Assembly (NCBI RefSeq): GCF_019655855.1
Contig: NZ_BPFX01000004.1
Location: 248,001-312,000 of the forward strand
Length of the DNA: 64,000 nt
Direction: 5' to 3'
Origin: Pseudomonas paralcaligenes
GTDB lineage: Bacteria; Pseudomonadota; Gammaproteobacteria; Pseudomonadales; Pseudomonadaceae
In this document: one piece after another, positions 30,989 to 39,842 of the stretch
How the letters are laid out: each line of letters begins with the position of its first letter
Position numbering within the stretch: position 1 is the first letter of the stretch
Translations under genes and position numbers: made by a program
The notes under the pieces: generated by a model
Told to the model about the DNA's origin: nothing
What the model saw: only the letters and a program-made list of their open reading frames with translations
The model's database searches: none

Positions 30989-31608
30989 ACACGCACCTCC
31001 ATCACGATGCGTTCCTTACTGTTCCGAATTAACTCTATAAGCCTCTGAACAGCCTCATCCCCAGCCAAACCCCCTCCTACATCAATACAGCCCGCCGACC
31101 CAGGCCAGCTGCCTCCATGCAGGAAGAAGCCTGTCCGCCCATAAGTGATTGTCTGTGGTGCTGGATGAAGAGGGACTCGAAAAGACCCCCAATCAGCACG
31201 CCGACGCAACAACCTATAGGTACTCCCCAGCAACCCCGGAGCACTCAACTCATCGGAATAAATAAAATAGATCCCAACAGGTATAGGCCCTGTACTTTCC
31301 ATCATCTGACATAAAAGCTCTGCTTTATTCATGCATGACTCTGGGCGCCCGCTGGTAGCGGACATGGCTCCTTTAAACTCAGGAGAGTCAATAATGAAAA
31401 TGCCCTTTGATATTTCAAAAGAGAACGAAGTCAATGACTTCGGGGCAGAAACAAAAGGCGCAACGACTTCTTGATCCAATGGATTGAACGCAATACCCAT
31501 GTCTTCTATGCCAAGCGGGCCTGGCCGATTCAATCCAAACTCCCTGTAGTTCTTCCTATCGCCAAAATCCTCGATCCCCTCCGGCCCCGGCACTTTATAC
31601 CCTGTCAT
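30985..31608 (-). CDS. Tlde1-like (DUF2778) L,D-transpeptidase domain protein, candidate type VI effector
   Basis: 207 aa. The C-terminal domain has the Tlde1 pattern: TSGRPESCMNKAE, then STGPIPVGIYFIYSDE, then a catalytic H164 in FFLHGG and C174 in SAGCIDVG, ten residues apart. Such enzymes cut or modify tetrapeptide stems in target-cell peptidoglycan. There is no signal peptide, as expected for a cargo loaded by a secretion machine. The N terminus carries two copies of a PGPxGIEDxG motif (residues 7-16 and 29-38). The ATG at 31608 follows AAGGA. Base composition is clearly lower in GC than the neighbours. No VgrG, Hcp or PAAR gene is nearby. Confidence 0.78.
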   Translation of the reverse strand: MTGYKVPGPEGIEDFGDRKNYREFGLNRPGPLGIEDMGIAFNPLDQEVVAPFVSAPKSLTSFSFEISKGIFIIDSPEFKGAMSATSGRPESCMNKAELLCQMMESTGPIPVGIYFIYSDELSAPGLLGSTYRLLRRRADWGSFRVPLHPAPQTITYGRTGFFLHGGSWPGSAGCIDVGGGLAGDEAVQRLIELIRNSKERIVMEVRV

Positions 31609-31775
31609 ATAAACGTCCTTGTCCAAATCCGTTCTTAATGCACCCCGAGATACATTGCACCCAGCTTACCCATCACCCTCTGACAAAAATGCTGAGCAAC
31701 GCCTGTTTTGGGAGATTTCTTCGCAAGGAGTTACGCCTTGCATGTGCAAGAGGGACATCATGAGGGCCCTCACAC

Positions 31776-31804
31776 CTGTCACATAGCTGCAATAATTCTG
31801 TTAT
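31776..31804 (+). promoter_or_regulatory. Pho box (three repeats) upstream of phoB
   Basis: Three direct 7-mers, CTGTCAC, CTGCAAT and CTGTTAT, lie 11 bp apart at 31776, 31787 and 31798, matching the PhoB half-site consensus CTGTCAT with 4-nt spacers. They end 38 nt before the phoB ATG and imply autoregulation of phoBR. Confidence 0.88.
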
Positions 31805-31842
31805 CTAATGCGGCGCAAGACAGACGACCCGAGGCTCGACCC

Positions 31843-32532
<690 letters not shown>

Positions 32533-32553
32533 CCCGATCAAGGACGCCCTGCG

Positions 32554-33858
32554 TTGAACCAGAACTGGCGTGGCGCCATCGGCCGCCATCTGTTGCTGCT
32601 GCTGATGGCCTGCGGCCTGCTCGGCCTGATCACCGGCGAGTACGCCTGGGCCCTGGTCGTCGGTATCGGCGGCTACCTGTTGTGGCACCTCAAGCAGCTG
32701 CTGCGCCTACACAAATGGCTGCGCGAGCGCCAGCCGGACGAGGCGCCGCCCGAAGGCTACGGTCTGTGGGGCGAGGTGTTCGACAACATCTACCACCTGC
32801 AACGCCGCGACCAGCGCGTGCGCGGCCGCCTGCAGGCGGTGATCGACCGGGTGCAGGAATCCACCGCCGCCCTGCGCGACGCGGTGATCATGCTCGACGC
32901 CGAAGGTAATCTGGAGTGGTGGAACCTCGCCGCCGAGCAGTTGCTGGGCCTGAAGACGCCCCAGGACAGCGGCCAGTCGATCACCAACCTGGTGCGCCAC
33001 CCGCGTTTCAAGGACTACTTCGAGGCCGGCCAGTACCAGGAGGCGCTGGAGCTTCCGTCGCCGGTCAACGACCGCCAGCGCCTGCAACTGCAGATCACCC
33101 AGTACGGCAACCACGAACACCTGATGCTGGTCCGTGACGTCACCCGCCTCTACCAGCTGGAGCAGATGCGCAAGGACTTCGTGGCCAACGTGTCCCATGA
33201 GCTGCGCACCCCGCTGACGGTGATCACTGGTTATCTGGAGACCCTGCTCGACAACGTCGAGGACGTGAATCCGCGCTGGCTGCGTGCCCTGCAGCAGATG
33301 CAGCAGCAGGGCGCGCGCATGCAGAACCTGCTCAACGACCTGCTCCTGCTGGCCAAGCTGGAGGCCACCGACTATCCGTCGGACAACCAGCCGGTGGCCG
33401 TCGACCTGCTGCTGCTGAGCATCCGCAACGACGCCCAGGCGCTCTCCGGCGCGCGCAGCCACCGGATCAGCCTGGAGGCGGACAACCAGATCCGCCTCAA
33501 GGGCAGCGAGGCGGAACTGCGCAGCGCCTTCTCCAACCTGATCTTCAACGCGGTGAAGTACAGCCCCGACGAGAGCGAAATCCGCATCCGCTGGTGGGGC
33601 GACGAACAGGGCGCCCATTTCAGCGTGGCCGACAGCGGCATCGGCATCGAGGCCAAGCACCTGCCGCGTCTGACCGAGCGCTTCTACCGGGTCGACTCCA
33701 GCCGCGCCTCCAACACCGGCGGCACCGGCCTCGGCCTGGCCATCGTCAAGCACGTGCTGCTGCGCCACCGGGCCCGGCTGGACATCGCCAGCGTGCCGGG
33801 CAAGGGCAGCACCTTCACCTGCCATTTCCCGGCCCAGCAGGTAAGCCGACGCGGCTGA
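32554..33858 (+). CDS. phoR: PhoR, phosphate sensor histidine kinase
   Basis: 434 aa. The start is TTG at 32554 with AAGGA 9 nt upstream; the N terminus LNQNWRGAIGRH matches the family. Two membrane helices span residues 12-46, a PAS domain about 95-195, the phosphorylated H215 lies in FVANVSHELRTPLTV, and the ATPase boxes include NLIFNAVKYS, DSGIGIE and GGTGLGLAIVKH. There is no large periplasmic sensor, as is usual for PhoR, which reads phosphate through PstSCAB-PhoU. Confidence 0.95.
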   Translation: MNQNWRGAIGRHLLLLLMACGLLGLITGEYAWALVVGIGGYLLWHLKQLLRLHKWLRERQPDEAPPEGYGLWGEVFDNIYHLQRRDQRVRGRLQAVIDRVQESTAALRDAVIMLDAEGNLEWWNLAAEQLLGLKTPQDSGQSITNLVRHPRFKDYFEAGQYQEALELPSPVNDRQRLQLQITQYGNHEHLMLVRDVTRLYQLEQMRKDFVANVSHELRTPLTVITGYLETLLDNVEDVNPRWLRALQQMQQQGARMQNLLNDLLLLAKLEATDYPSDNQPVAVDLLLLSIRNDAQALSGARSHRISLEADNQIRLKGSEAELRSAFSNLIFNAVKYSPDESEIRIRWWGDEQGAHFSVADSGIGIEAKHLPRLTERFYRVDSSRASNTGGTGLGLAIVKHVLLRHRARLDIASVPGKGSTFTCHFPAQQVSRRG

Positions 33859-33930
33859 TGCTCGGCGGCGGCTTGCAATCGCCCTTGCCAGCCGCCAACC
33901 TGTAGCGATCTTCCGCCAGCCCCGACCACC

Positions 33931-35271
33931 ATGGACCCTTCCTCGAGTCTTTCCACTTCCGCGTTGTTCGCCGACATCGGCCTCGTCCTGTTCGCCCTCT
34001 TCCTCGTTCTGCTCAACGGCTTCTTCGTGGCCGCCGAGTTCGCCATGGTCAAGCTGCGCGCGACCAAGGTGGAAGCCATCGCCGAGCAGCATGGCTGGCG
34101 CGGCAACATTCTGCGCACTGTGCACAACCAGCTGGACGCCTACCTCTCCGCCTGCCAGCTGGGCATCACCCTGGCCTCCCTGGGCCTGGGCTGGGTCGGC
34201 GAGCCGGCCTTCGCCGAGCTGCTCACGCCGCTGTTGGGCATGATCGGCATCGAGTCGGAGAAGCTGATCCACGGCATCGCCTTCTTCATCGCCTTCTTCA
34301 TCATTTCCTACCTGCACATCGTGGTCGGCGAGCTGGCGCCCAAGTCCTGGGCGATCCGCAAGCCAGAGCTGCTGTCGCTGTGGACCGCCGCGCCGCTGTA
34401 CACCTTCTACTGGCTGATGTACCCGGCCATCTACCTGCTCAACGCCAGCGCCAACGCCATCCTGCGCGTCGCCGGCCAGGGCGAGCCGGGGCCGCACCAC
34501 GAGCACCACTACAGCCGCGACGAGCTGAAGCTGATCCTCCACTCCAGCCGCGCCCGCGACCCCAGCGACCAGGACATGCGCGTGCTGGCCTCGGCCGTGG
34601 AGATGGGCGAACTGGAGGTGGTGGACTGGGCCAATTCCCGCGAGGACCTGGTCTACCTCGACCTGGGCGCCCGACTGGACGAGGTGTTCACCCTGTTCCG
34701 CCGGCACAAGTTCAGCCGCTACCCGGTGTACGACGAGGACAGCGCCAGCTTCGTCGGCGTGCTGCACATCAAGGACCTGCTGCTGCAGCTGTCGCTGTTC
34801 GAGATGCTGCCGTCGAAGTTCAACCTGGCCGAGCTGATGCGCCCGCTGGAGCGGGTCACCAAGCACATGCCGCTGTCCGCCCTGCTGGAGCAGTTCCGCA
34901 AGGGCGGCGCGCACTTCGCCCTGGTCGAGGAGGCCGACGGCAAGGTGGTCGGCTTCCTGACCATGGAGGACGTGCTGGAAGTGCTGGTCGGCGACATCCA
35001 GGACGAGCACCACAAGGCCGAGCGCGGCCTGCTCGCCTACCAGCCGGGCAAGCTGCTGGTGCGCGGCGACACCCCGCTGTTCAAGATCGAGCGCCTGCTG
35101 GGCATCGACCTCGACCACATCGAGGCCGAAACCCTGGCCGGGCTGGTCTACGAGAGCCTGAGCCGCGTCCCGGAAGAGGACGAGGTACTGGAGACCGAGG
35201 GCCTGCGCATCACCGTGAAGAAGATGAAGGGGCCCAAGATCGTCCTGGCCAAGGTGCTCAAGCTGGACTGA
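33931..35271 (+). CDS. HlyC/CorC-family membrane protein (DUF21, CBS pair, CorC_HlyC)
   Basis: 446 aa. The N-terminal DUF21/CNNM membrane region (about residues 10-185, with NGFFVAAEFAMVKLR) is followed by two CBS domains (about 205-340, FSRYPVYDEDSASFVGVLHI and ALVEEADGKVVGFLTMEDV) and a C-terminal transporter-associated domain. Members are linked to Mg2+ or Co2+ efflux and membrane integrity. It follows phoR by 72 nt, as in P. aeruginosa (PA5362). Its 3' end overlaps the convergent GMC gene by 14 nt, marking the left boundary of the accessory block. Confidence 0.88.
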   Translation: MDPSSSLSTSALFADIGLVLFALFLVLLNGFFVAAEFAMVKLRATKVEAIAEQHGWRGNILRTVHNQLDAYLSACQLGITLASLGLGWVGEPAFAELLTPLLGMIGIESEKLIHGIAFFIAFFIISYLHIVVGELAPKSWAIRKPELLSLWTAAPLYTFYWLMYPAIYLLNASANAILRVAGQGEPGPHHEHHYSRDELKLILHSSRARDPSDQDMRVLASAVEMGELEVVDWANSREDLVYLDLGARLDEVFTLFRRHKFSRYPVYDEDSASFVGVLHIKDLLLQLSLFEMLPSKFNLAELMRPLERVTKHMPLSALLEQFRKGGAHFALVEEADGKVVGFLTMEDVLEVLVGDIQDEHHKAERGLLAYQPGKLLVRGDTPLFKIERLLGIDLDHIEAETLAGLVYESLSRVPEEDEVLETEGLRITVKKMKGPKIVLAKVLKLD

Positions 35272-36895
35272 GCGCGGCCTCCCGGCTCGCCGCCTCACGC
35301 GGCGCGGCAGTGGCGCGGATGAGGTCGGCGGCCTTCTCGCCGATCATGATGCACGGCGCGTTGGTGTTGCCGCTGATCAGCGTCGGCATGATCGAGGCGT
35401 CTGCCACGCGCAGGTTGTCCAGGCCGCGCACCTTCAGCTCCGGCGTCACCACCGCCGCGTCGTCCGTGCCCATCTTGCAGGTGCCCACCGGGTGGAACAC
35501 GGTGGCGGCGCAGTCGCGCAGGTGCGCCAGCAGCTGCTCGTCGCTGCGCACCTGCGGCCCCGGCAGCATTTCCTCGCCGCGAATGGCGTCGAACTCCGGC
35601 TGGGCGAGGATGCTGCGAGCCAGCTTGACTCCCTCCACCAGCACCCGGGCATCGGCCTCGTCGCTGAAGAAGTTGAAGTCGACAGCCAGGCTCCTGCCCT
35701 CGCCCAGGCGCACCTCGCCGATGCTCTTCGGCCGCAGCACGCAGGTGTGGATGGCGTAGCCGTGGCCCCACTCGAACAGGCGGCCGCGGTGGCTGCGATA
35801 GCCGGGCACGAAGTGCATCTGCACGTCGGGCAGGCCGTCGGCCAGCGGCGTGCGGGCGAAGCCGCCGGCCTCGACGTAGTTGGTGGTCAGCCAGCCCATC
35901 TTCTGCGCCAGGTACTTGAACGGCGAGGCGATGATCTTCGGCAGCGCGCCGAGGGAGAAGCCCAGCGACAGCGGGCTCTTCGAGCGCACGGTGACCAGCC
36001 CGTCGATGTGGTCCTGGAGGTTCTTGCCCACGCCGGGCAGGTCGACCTTGCAGGCCACGCCGGCGGCCTCCAGCTCGGCCCTGGGGCCGATGCCGGACTT
36101 GAGCAGGAGGTGCGGCGAACCCAGCGAGCCCGCGCAGAGGATGGTCTCGCGGTCGCACCGCAGGGTGCGCCACTGGCCGTTCTCGCGCAGCTCCACGCCG
36201 GTGACACGCCCGCCGTCGAGCAGCAGACGCTCCACCTCGCAGCCGGTCAGCACGGTGAGGTTCTCACGCTGGCGCACCGGCGCGACGAAGGCGCGGTAGC
36301 TGGACAGGCGCCTGGCGTCCTTCTGGGTGACGTTGTACAGGCCCACGCCTTCCAGCGTGCCGCCGTTGAAGTCGTCGTTGCGCCTGAGGCCGATGTGCTC
36401 GGCGGCGCGGATATAGCGCTCGGACAGCGGGTTGGGGTCGCGCGGCCTGTCCACCAGCAGCTCGCCCTGAGTGCCGTGGTACTGCAGCGACTGGCCGAGG
36501 CGGTTGCCTTCGGACTTTTTGAAATAAGGCAGCACGTCGCTCCAGCCCCAGCCGGGGCAGCCGGCGGCCTCCCAGCGGTCGTAGTCGCTGGCGTCGCCGC
36601 GAATGTAGATCATGCTGTTCATCGAGCTGGAGCCGCCCAGCGCCCGGCCGCGCGGGGTGTGCAGGCGACGCCCGGCCAGGTGCTTCTGCGGCGCGGAGAA
36701 GTAGTTCCAGCTGAACACCTTGCTCTTGTACAGGGTGATGGTGCCGGCCGGCACCTGCACCCGCGGGCTGGCGTCGCTGCCGCCGGCCTCGATCAGGCAC
36801 ACGCGCACGGCGGGGTCGGCGCTCAGGCGGTTGGCCAGCACGCAGCCGGCCGAGCCGGCGCCGACGATCAGGTAGTCGTATTGGTTTTCTGTCAT
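35258..36895 (-). CDS. GMC-family FAD oxidoreductase (choline dehydrogenase-like)
   Basis: 545 aa flavoprotein. The FAD-binding GAGSAGCVLANRLS is at residues 13-26, GMC signature 1 is GRALGGSSSMNSMIYIRG, signature 2 is GSLGSPHLLLKSGIG, and the C-terminal catalytic histidine lies in VFHPVGTCKMG with GNTNAPCIMIGEKAADL. It oxidises an alcohol to an aldehyde; the substrate cannot be read. The ATG at 36895 follows GGAGG. It is on the same strand as, and 115 nt (with a repeat) downstream of, the ABC ATPase, so it may end the amine-catabolism cluster. Confidence 0.88.
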   Translation of the reverse strand: MTENQYDYLIVGAGSAGCVLANRLSADPAVRVCLIEAGGSDASPRVQVPAGTITLYKSKVFSWNYFSAPQKHLAGRRLHTPRGRALGGSSSMNSMIYIRGDASDYDRWEAAGCPGWGWSDVLPYFKKSEGNRLGQSLQYHGTQGELLVDRPRDPNPLSERYIRAAEHIGLRRNDDFNGGTLEGVGLYNVTQKDARRLSSYRAFVAPVRQRENLTVLTGCEVERLLLDGGRVTGVELRENGQWRTLRCDRETILCAGSLGSPHLLLKSGIGPRAELEAAGVACKVDLPGVGKNLQDHIDGLVTVRSKSPLSLGFSLGALPKIIASPFKYLAQKMGWLTTNYVEAGGFARTPLADGLPDVQMHFVPGYRSHRGRLFEWGHGYAIHTCVLRPKSIGEVRLGEGRSLAVDFNFFSDEADARVLVEGVKLARSILAQPEFDAIRGEEMLPGPQVRSDEQLLAHLRDCAATVFHPVGTCKMGTDDAAVVTPELKVRGLDNLRVADASIMPTLISGNTNAPCIMIGEKAADLIRATAAPREAASREAALSPA

Positions 36896-36935
36896 GGCAA
36901 CCTCCATGGACGCTCCCGTCTGCGCGGGGATCAAG

Positions 36936-36995
36936 GTAGGGCGGGTGAAACCCGCGTGCACCGGAGGGCCCCGACGCGGGTTTCACCCGCCCTAC
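36936..36995. repeat. GTAGGGCGGGTGAAACCCGCG palindrome
   Basis: GTAGGGCGGGTGAAACCCGC faces GCGGGTTTCACCCGCCCTAC between the ATPase and GMC genes. A single copy of this family is seen here. Confidence 0.8.
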
Positions 36996-37010
36996 GCGCT
37001 GCGTGGCCCC

Positions 37011-37844
37011 TCAGTGCACCTCTTCGAGGTCGTCGTGGAGCAGTTCGAGGATGTGCCGCTTCATGCGGATGAATTCCGGCTCCATCACCACCTCCAGGCT
37101 GCGCGGGCGCTCGATCGGCACCTGGAGGATTTCCTTGATCCGCCCCGGGCGCGCGCCCATCACGTAGATGCGGTCGGCCAGCAGGATGGCCTCGTCGATG
37201 TCGTGGGTGACGAACACCACGGTCTTCTTGCTGTTGCCCCACACCTGCAACAGCAGTTGCTGCATCTGCAGGCGGGTCTGGCTGTCGAGGGCGCCGAACG
37301 GCTCGTCCATCAGCAGGATCTGCGGGTCGTTGGCCAGCGCGCGGGCGATGGCCACACGCTGCATCATGCCGCCGGAGAGCTGCTTGGGATAATGCTCGGC
37401 GAAGCGGGCCAGGCCGACTTCGCCCAGGTAGAACTCGACGATGGTGCGGATTTCGTCCTGCGGAAGCCCACGGCGCTTGAGGCCGAACTCGACGTTCTGG
37501 CGTACCGTCAGCCAGGGGAACAGGGTGTAGCTCTGGAACACCATGCCACGGTCGGCGCCAGGGCCGTCGACCTTCTGCCCGCCGACGTAGATGGCACCTT
37601 CGCTTGGCTCGGCGAGGCCGGCGGTGAGGTACAACAGGCTCGACTTGCCACAGCCGGACGGGCCGACGATGACCGCGAACTGCTGGTCCGGCACCTCGAA
37701 GGACACGTTGTCCAGCGCGGTGAAGGTCTCGCCCTTGGGCGACTGGTAGCGCAGGCTGACGTTCTCGACCTTGAGCCGCGCGGTAACGTCGGCGTACTGG
37801 TCCAGCGCCGGCATGATGTAGGGTTTGGTGGCTACTGCGCCCAT
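37011..37844 (-). CDS. ABC transporter ATP-binding protein, nitrate/taurine type (system 1)
   Basis: 277 aa. Walker A VGPSGCGKSS, signature LSGGMMQRVAIARA, Walker B ILLMDEPFGALD and VFVTHDIDEAI are present. The start overlaps the permease stop by 13 nt. Closest in type to TauB/SsuB/NrtD, with a C-terminal extension ending LLHDDLEEVH. It works with the permease and receptor upstream. A paralogous ATPase is at 49838-50680. Confidence 0.9.
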   Translation of the reverse strand: MGAVATKPYIMPALDQYADVTARLKVENVSLRYQSPKGETFTALDNVSFEVPDQQFAVIVGPSGCGKSSLLYLTAGLAEPSEGAIYVGGQKVDGPGADRGMVFQSYTLFPWLTVRQNVEFGLKRRGLPQDEIRTIVEFYLGEVGLARFAEHYPKQLSGGMMQRVAIARALANDPQILLMDEPFGALDSQTRLQMQQLLLQVWGNSKKTVVFVTHDIDEAILLADRIYVMGARPGRIKEILQVPIERPRSLEVVMEPEFIRMKRHILELLHDDLEEVH

Positions 37845-38635
37845 GCGGCAATCCTCAGTCGAAGCAGACGGAACAGCTGGTCGGTGATCAGCCCGAGCAG
37901 GCCGATGATGGCGATCGCGAGGAAGATCACGTCGACCTGGAAGCCGCGCATGGCCTTCAGGCTGATGTAGCCCAGGCCGCTGGATGCGGCGACCAGTTCG
38001 GCCACCACCAGGTAGGTCCAGGCCCAGCCCATGGTCACCCGCAGGGTGTCGAGCACGCCGGGCAGCGAAGCCGGGCCGAGCACGTGGAGGACCACGTCGC
38101 GGCGGCTGGCGCCGAGGGTGTAGCTGGCGTTGATCAGGTCCTTGGATACGCCCTTGGACACGTCGGCGATCATCACCAGTTGCTGGAAGAACACGCCGAA
38201 GATGATCACCGCCACGCGCTGTTCCAGGCCGATGCCGATCCACAGGATGAACAGCGGCACGAAGCTGGTCACCGGCAGGTAGCGGATGAAGTTCACCAGC
38301 GGCTCGATGAAGGCCTGAACGATGCGGAAGCTGCCCATCAGCAGGCCCAGCGGCACCGCCACCAGCGAGGAGACGATGAAGCCGATCATCACCACCTCGA
38401 TGCTCGCCCACACATGCTTGCCCAGGGTGCCATCGGAGCCCAGGCGCACGGCGGCATCGACCACCGCGCCGGGCGTCGGCAGGAACATCGACTGCACCAC
38501 GCCGCCGTAGGACAGACCGGCCCACAGGCCGATCACCAGCAGCCAGCACAGCGTGCTGGCGCCAACAATGAGTCGGCCGGGCAGCTCGACCTTGGGGGTC
38601 AGGCAGCGCTGCAGCCAGGATTTTTGCGTGGCCAT
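37832..38635 (-). CDS. ABC transporter permease, nitrate/taurine type (system 1)
   Basis: 267 aa, about six helices, with the conserved transport loop region (NASYTLGASRRDVVLHVLGP) and a FIRYLPVTSFVPLFILWIG segment typical of the TauC/SsuC family. It overlaps the ATPase gene and lies 64 nt after the receptor gene. It is a paralogue of the permease at 50686-51522. Confidence 0.9.
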   Translation of the reverse strand: MATQKSWLQRCLTPKVELPGRLIVGASTLCWLLVIGLWAGLSYGGVVQSMFLPTPGAVVDAAVRLGSDGTLGKHVWASIEVVMIGFIVSSLVAVPLGLLMGSFRIVQAFIEPLVNFIRYLPVTSFVPLFILWIGIGLEQRVAVIIFGVFFQQLVMIADVSKGVSKDLINASYTLGASRRDVVLHVLGPASLPGVLDTLRVTMGWAWTYLVVAELVAASSGLGYISLKAMRGFQVDVIFLAIAIIGLLGLITDQLFRLLRLRIAAWAQ

Positions 38636-38699
38636 GCTGCCACCTCTCGAAGCGAAAATTGAACGACGGGAGCGGCGCGCGGCCGCCCCCGGTGGCGCG

Positions 38700-39686
38700 T
38701 TACGGCGTGACGAAGCGGGTGTCGACCAGCTCGTCGTATTTCACGTCGTAGGTCTTGCCCTGCAGCTGGGTCCAGGTCTCGTTGGCCAGCTTGATGATGC
38801 CGGCGATGTCGCCCTCTTTACCCGGGGTGCCGAGCAGCTTCTCGCTCATCGCCTGGTCGTAGAACTTCACGCCCTTGGCGGCTTCGGCCAGGTCCTTGGG
38901 ATCGGCCAGGTAGCCGCCGACGCCCTTGGCCATGATCTCGTGGGCCTTGTCCGGGTTGTTCTTGGCGAACTCGACCGCCTTGTACAGGCCCTTGACCAGC
39001 GCCTTCACATCCTCAGGCTGCTTGTCGATGACATCGCAGGACAGCGCCACCACGTCGACGATCACGCCAGGGGTTTCGCTGGAGTCGATCAGCACCTTGC
39101 CCTGGCCCTTCTGCTTGACCAGCGACAGGTGCGGCTCCCAGGTCACCGCCGCCGGTACGCGGCCGGCGATGAAGGCAGTGGCCGCGTCGTCGGCGGTCAT
39201 GTTCTGCACTTCCAGGTCGCTCATGTTCATGCCCTTCTGCTTGAGCAGGTAGCTCAGCCAGAACTGCGACACCGAACCTTCGTTGACCGCCACGGCCTGG
39301 CCTTTCAGCTGGTCCAGGCTGGTCACATCCTTGCCCACCAGCACGCCGTCGCCGCCGTGGGATTCGTCGAGCGCGGCCACTGCTTTGAAGCAGAAGTCCT
39401 TGGAGCGGTACTTGAGGATCTCGTCGATGGTCGAGGCGGAGCCGGAAATCTTGCCGGAGGCCTGGGCCGCCATGTACATGGCCGACTCCTCGATCACGGT
39501 GAACTCCACGTCCAGGCCCTGCTCCTTGAAGTAGCCAAGGTCGCGAGCCAGGTACAGGGTGCCGTAGCCAACCCAGGTGGTGTGACCGAGGGACAGGGTG
39601 CCCGCCTGCGCGGTGGCGGCCAGGCCCAGGGCCAGGCCGGCGCCGAGGGCGGTACGGGCGAAACGGTTGCGCAAGGTGTTGATCAT
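38700..39686 (-). CDS. ABC transporter periplasmic binding protein, NMT1/TauA type (system 1)
   Basis: 328 aa, with signal peptide ending LGLAATAQA. The mature protein begins GTLSLGHTTWVGYGTLYLAR, with AVTWEPHLS and GVIVDVVAL further on. The same pattern (VVWAGYGPFYVAD, VTYEPNVS, GLITDVLV) is found in the receptor at 57370-58377, so the two systems are paralogous. The ATG at 39686 follows GGAG; a GTG four codons upstream is the alternative. The ligand is unknown. Confidence 0.88.
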   Translation of the reverse strand: MINTLRNRFARTALGAGLALGLAATAQAGTLSLGHTTWVGYGTLYLARDLGYFKEQGLDVEFTVIEESAMYMAAQASGKISGSASTIDEILKYRSKDFCFKAVAALDESHGGDGVLVGKDVTSLDQLKGQAVAVNEGSVSQFWLSYLLKQKGMNMSDLEVQNMTADDAATAFIAGRVPAAVTWEPHLSLVKQKGQGKVLIDSSETPGVIVDVVALSCDVIDKQPEDVKALVKGLYKAVEFAKNNPDKAHEIMAKGVGGYLADPKDLAEAAKGVKFYDQAMSEKLLGTPGKEGDIAGIIKLANETWTQLQGKTYDVKYDELVDTRFVTP

Positions 39687-39762
39687 GGAGCTCTCCACAG
39701 CCTGACGGCAGATTTGTTGGTGTATGTGTGGCAGGGCTGGCCAGTGGCCGAATGCATCCCCA

Positions 39763-39785
39763 CGCCGGCCCGCAAACGGCCGGCG
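39763..39785 (-). terminator. Hairpin between transaminase and receptor genes
   Basis: A perfect 8-bp stem CGCCGGCC / GGCCGGCG with a 7-nt loop lies about 60 nt past the transaminase stop. It has no U-tract; it may attenuate read-through into the ABC genes. Confidence 0.5.
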
Positions 39786-39842
39786 GCTCTCTTCGTTGCA
39801 GCGCCCTCTGCGGGGCTTTTCTGACTTACAGCGGATATGGCG

